From: Rhodomicrobium sp.
Lineage (GTDB): Bacteria; Pseudomonadota; Alphaproteobacteria; Rhizobiales; HXMU1428-3
Length of the DNA stretch: 64,000 bases
Assembly (NCBI GenBank): GCA_021604665.1
Contig: BQJK01000001.1
Coordinates: 1,206,419-1,270,418, forward strand
Reading direction: 5' to 3'
The notes beneath the pieces were generated by a model. It was given only the letters and a program-made list of their open reading frames with translations. It did no database searches and was not told the DNA's origin. Positions within the stretch are counted from its first letter, which is position 1, and the number at the start of each line of letters is the position of its first letter. Shown in pieces: positions 62,501-64,000 of the stretch. Made by a program: the position numbers and the translations under genes.

Positions 62501-63451
62501 CAGCCGGCTATGCACTTTCGCTAGTGCCCCTTCAACCGCATCACCAAGCTGCGAAACGGGCCTTGAACCGGCATCACCTAATTCAGCAATGGTCGCATCA
62601 GCCAAACCGCTATCAGCTAGCGCCCCTTCACTGCGCCGCTCCAGCATGCCGCTTGGGTCACCCCATAAACTCCATTCCCCATTCTGATCACGTACCAGAT
62701 GAATCTCAGGCCCAATCAGGCTCAAGCTATCAGGCTCAACACTACCAACTAGAAGAGGGAAAAATTTAAGACCAATCGCCGTCTCAGGGCTCGCCGCAAT
62801 CGGCTCCTGCTGTTGACTACGTATGGTCATATTCGTCAAACGCAGGAATAGCCCACCCAACTCACGGTCCCGCTGCAAAAGCACATTATCGATGCGCACA
62901 TCAGCGCCGCCAAAACTATCAGCGAGGGCGGCTTCAATCTGCGGCTTAAGGAAAGAAACGGAAAGCGCCCGCCACCCCATAGAATAATAAAACACAGAGA
63001 GAGCAACAGCCAATATCAAGGCGGCCCCAGCACCATAATTAATAAACCGACCACGCCCCTCGCGGCGCTTGAAAAAGAGACCAACAAACCGCTCAAACGC
63101 CACCACGCCATAATGGCCGATATAAGAAACACCGTGATAGCAACCATCAGCTATACCGTGTCGCTCTGATCTGGATCTGCCTAAGTCTGAACTGCGCCCG
63201 GCGGCAAAATTCCGCTCACCAGTAAGCTGAGAGGCACGAACGTCATCATGATTAGAAGAGTGAGTAATATCGTAGCCACTCTCATGTGGCCTAGTCTCAT
63301 ACGGCCCACTCTCATGCGGCGCAGTATTTTGCCCAGCACTCAGCTGCGGCTGGCCATTAGGCCCCCGGCTTTCCTCATGCGATTTATTTGCAGCATGAGG
63401 GCTATGAGGGCGCACCCATTGCGGTTTATTTGGTTTATTATCGTCGTTCAT
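59501..63451 (-). CDS. AsmA-like protein with DUF3971 (intermembrane lipid transport type)
   Basis: A very large envelope protein of 1316 aa. Residues 1-135 are hydrophilic and low-complexity (many His, Ser and Gly, with 5-residue repeats), followed by a TM anchor (FINYGAGAALILAVALSVFYYSMG, about 140-160). Then come ~1100 residues of repeated beta-rich segments of the DUF3971/AsmA type (PEIHLVRDQNGEWSLWGDP, LKARVVLHASQKD, PEVLVNPMSLVAPGVFRQIFEF at the end). The family is related to YhdP/TamB/AsmA bridge proteins that move phospholipids between inner and outer membranes. A basic tail (last 50 residues) follows. Its order between tyrS and bcp is typical of Rhizobiales. Confidence 0.85.
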   Translation of the reverse strand: MNDDNKPNKPQWVRPHSPHAANKSHEESRGPNGQPQLSAGQNTAPHESGPYETRPHESGYDITHSSNHDDVRASQLTGERNFAAGRSSDLGRSRSERHGIADGCYHGVSYIGHYGVVAFERFVGLFFKRREGRGRFINYGAGAALILAVALSVFYYSMGWRALSVSFLKPQIEAALADSFGGADVRIDNVLLQRDRELGGLFLRLTNMTIRSQQQEPIAASPETAIGLKFFPLLVGSVEPDSLSLIGPEIHLVRDQNGEWSLWGDPSGMLERRSEGALADSGLADATIAELGDAGSRPVSQLGDAVEGALAKVHSRLQKSINLADIGVLKARVVLHASQKDKGDIWYIPSFAIQYDPSGEKQLIGRGIIQHEQSPGAGMWVSIRHREGEKFVDVKTQLENIVPSELSSLVPVLQALKPVHVGVSGDMEARIHLVEGLLSGKVKVSLSEGHIGLLSKEGPSFEITRGAFDFTMKGDAKHIVMERGDLFYPNGHISLKGDIWRDATGAGPKDWRFQLYSTEGSLTSQVAGMRYPIREFNFSGQLFKVDAPISIDELRAQIGDSNLIMAHDGSSGYPAILRGRVSNVPLDLVKAIWPEGYRQDSRDWVFDEARRGVIRNGEFALESFSFSENQPARKADDKSLKLPAIVLEIADPAFTVFDNPLLVEGKAAVVRISGSQLTTTMDEGGANLGKGKKVTFKDGILSIADYEPKIPDGVISLKLESDAASLLALLKRDPFDHHSMMSETAENIEGKVSGDLTISTPLSDEVNQEDVRVEGKLVLLNGKADVGKFNFNDGAINFLLGPNYIEAKGTSLINGVSADLEWRRQIVTKAGYVPPPLLIRGVYDEADRNQLGLDVNHLVQGPMPMEVVLRESQNDKFYMSVSADLTKAVLKSSALGWRKEAGVSASLDFKIVPGDDDVVLEDFEIKGQDLTAKGRIVLDDQSAVRSFYFPKISYQIVSNITLKGERGGDGIWNVMATGATYDGRGVLKSLLRTGQVGDGGKGKAVGGLNLISKFDTVIGWQQSKLSDFQINMKRRGDKMISFAVDGRLRNGGLLKARQVSSSGQDPIIQVETSDAGEALRFVGFYPNMLGGTGELTVRYNVKKRQLASKTGELVITRFSIASDPVVKEVLSNIASGKKNKTVAGQDIIPFKRLVAPFSIGHEQFVLHESYVSGELLGATMRGSIDFQKERVRLGGTYIPLYGLNAAVGAVPVLGDILVGRRGEGMLGITFGIYGNINKPEVLVNPMSLVAPGVFRQIFEFEQGKQQIRARPDSKRNEKIKRDSSASKPQRKSQLNKKRKSKTPETSASTVIRRSAN
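63278..63322 (-). repeat. Three 15-bp repeats in the AsmA-like gene
   Basis: Three tandem 15-bp units (63308-63322, 63293-63307 and 63278-63292, in coding order) in the low-complexity N-terminus, encoding PHESG, PYETR and PHESG in frame. Each contains CTCATRYGG on the plus strand. Confidence 0.75.
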
Positions 63452-63940
63452 ACTGGCTTAGTTATGAGTTTCAATCCCCGCTTATGCACGGGCTGTAAGA
63501 AAGTAATTATTCAGCTACACAAGCACCTGTTAACATTTAATCACGCTGCGACAACAAAAGAATTTTTATATCTGAAAAGTCAGTCTTAACTTTAAAGACC
63601 GAGCCACTTGAATTTAAGAGGCTGTTGACTGTGATAACCAAAACCACCGCCTCCCCTAAACCACTTAACGTAACAGAGCCATCATTGAGTTAAGCAAGGC
63701 ACCTTTGCATTTCTGAGATACCATCACGCAAGAATGGAACAATCACATAACATAATTTGAGACGATTTAAACTGACAGCTCTCACCATTTACACGCAGTA
63801 CCCGAAGCGGTATCAACAAATCTAGTCCAAAGCATGACTTAAAATGGTTGAGACAACCAAAACAATCGCCACAACCAGGCATGAGACTAGAGCCTTGGCA
63901 CAATAAGACGGCATATAAAATTAAAGGAAAGCAACACCCT
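63452..63940. other. Divergent intergenic region AsmA-like / bcp
   Basis: About 490 bp with no plausible gene. It must contain promoters for the two divergent genes; I see no terminator, tRNA or clear operator. Open frames here (such as 63248-63589) run antisense into the AsmA-like gene and lack a ribosome site. Confidence 0.5.
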
Positions 63941-64000
63941 ATGCTTCAGGTAAATGATAAAGCACCCACCTTCACCCTCCCCAGAGATGGCGGCGGCGAT
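63941..64000 (+). CDS. bcp: Bcp-type peroxiredoxin (N-terminal part only)
   Basis: The gene starts at ATG 63941 with AAAGGAAAG upstream and runs off the right edge. The 20 visible residues, MLQVNDKAPTFTLPRDGGGD, match the opening of thioredoxin-dependent peroxiredoxins of the BCP/PrxQ type (xGDKAPDFTLPxxGG). The peroxidatic Cys lies beyond the edge. The position after the AsmA-like gene agrees with Rhizobiales gene order. It would remove peroxides in the cytoplasm. Confidence 0.75.
   Translation, partial: MLQVNDKAPTFTLPRDGGGD

Overview
The window is chromosomal DNA of an alphaproteobacterium, most likely of the Hyphomicrobiales (Rhizobiales) type. The clues are the gene order iscR / cysteine desulfurase / sufB-C-D-S-sufT-sufA, the order tyrS / large DUF3971-AsmA-like protein / bcp-type peroxiredoxin, a DUF992 protein, and form I red-type RuBisCO with CbbX. 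The genes point to a sulfur-oxidising chemolithoautotroph that fixes CO2 by the Calvin-Benson cycle. I see no tRNA, rRNA, CRISPR array, insertion sequence, integrase or prophage gene.

Layout. 1-7.0 kb: end of a glycosyltransferase gene, an LpxH-like phosphoesterase, a fructosamine-kinase-like protein (+), a FadL-type porin, and an RND/MMPL exporter with a small secreted protein. 7.1-24.0 kb: one long minus-strand block. In transcription order it holds a LuxR/NarL-type regulator, glpX-type FBPase, prk, tkt, pgk, fba, cbbL, cbbS, cbbX, rpe, gph (cbbZ), cbbY, soxX, soxA, a ccdA/soxV-like gene and thiD. It carries most of the Calvin cycle, the RuBisCO activase, phosphatases that remove phosphoglycolate and xylulose bisphosphate, and the SoxXA cytochrome with its likely thiol-reductant transporter. 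No cbbR, soxYZ, soxB or GAPDH gene lies in the window. 24.4-32.3 kb: small secreted Cys/Trp proteins, leuA, a probable sRNA gene, a tungstate-type ABC transporter without its binding protein, and DUF992 and DM13 proteins. 32.5-38.6 kb: parE, a 1.1 kb gene-free stretch rich in hairpins, a DEAD-box helicase and a diguanylate cyclase. 38.8-46.7 kb: the complete SUF iron-sulfur operon headed by iscR. 47.1-55.3 kb: hydrolase, SulP transporter, patatin, a relic of a second SulP gene, an APC permease, a TRIC-type channel, and a TetR regulator divergent from a YHS / AhpD-like / PNPOx-like group. 55.5-64.0 kb: cytochrome P460 divergent from a Cys-rich winged-helix regulator, anmK, tyrS, a 1316-residue AsmA-like protein and the start of bcp.

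How it fits together. SoxXA feeds electrons from reduced sulfur into respiration, the cbb genes spend the energy on CO2 fixation, and SUF supplies Fe-S clusters. The most unusual points are the regulator at the head of the cbb block, which lacks the phosphoacceptor aspartate; strong hairpins without U-tracts between cbb cistrons; a likely anti-Shine-Dalgarno sRNA at about 29.25-29.38 kb; and a small Cys/Trp-motif family of secreted proteins.
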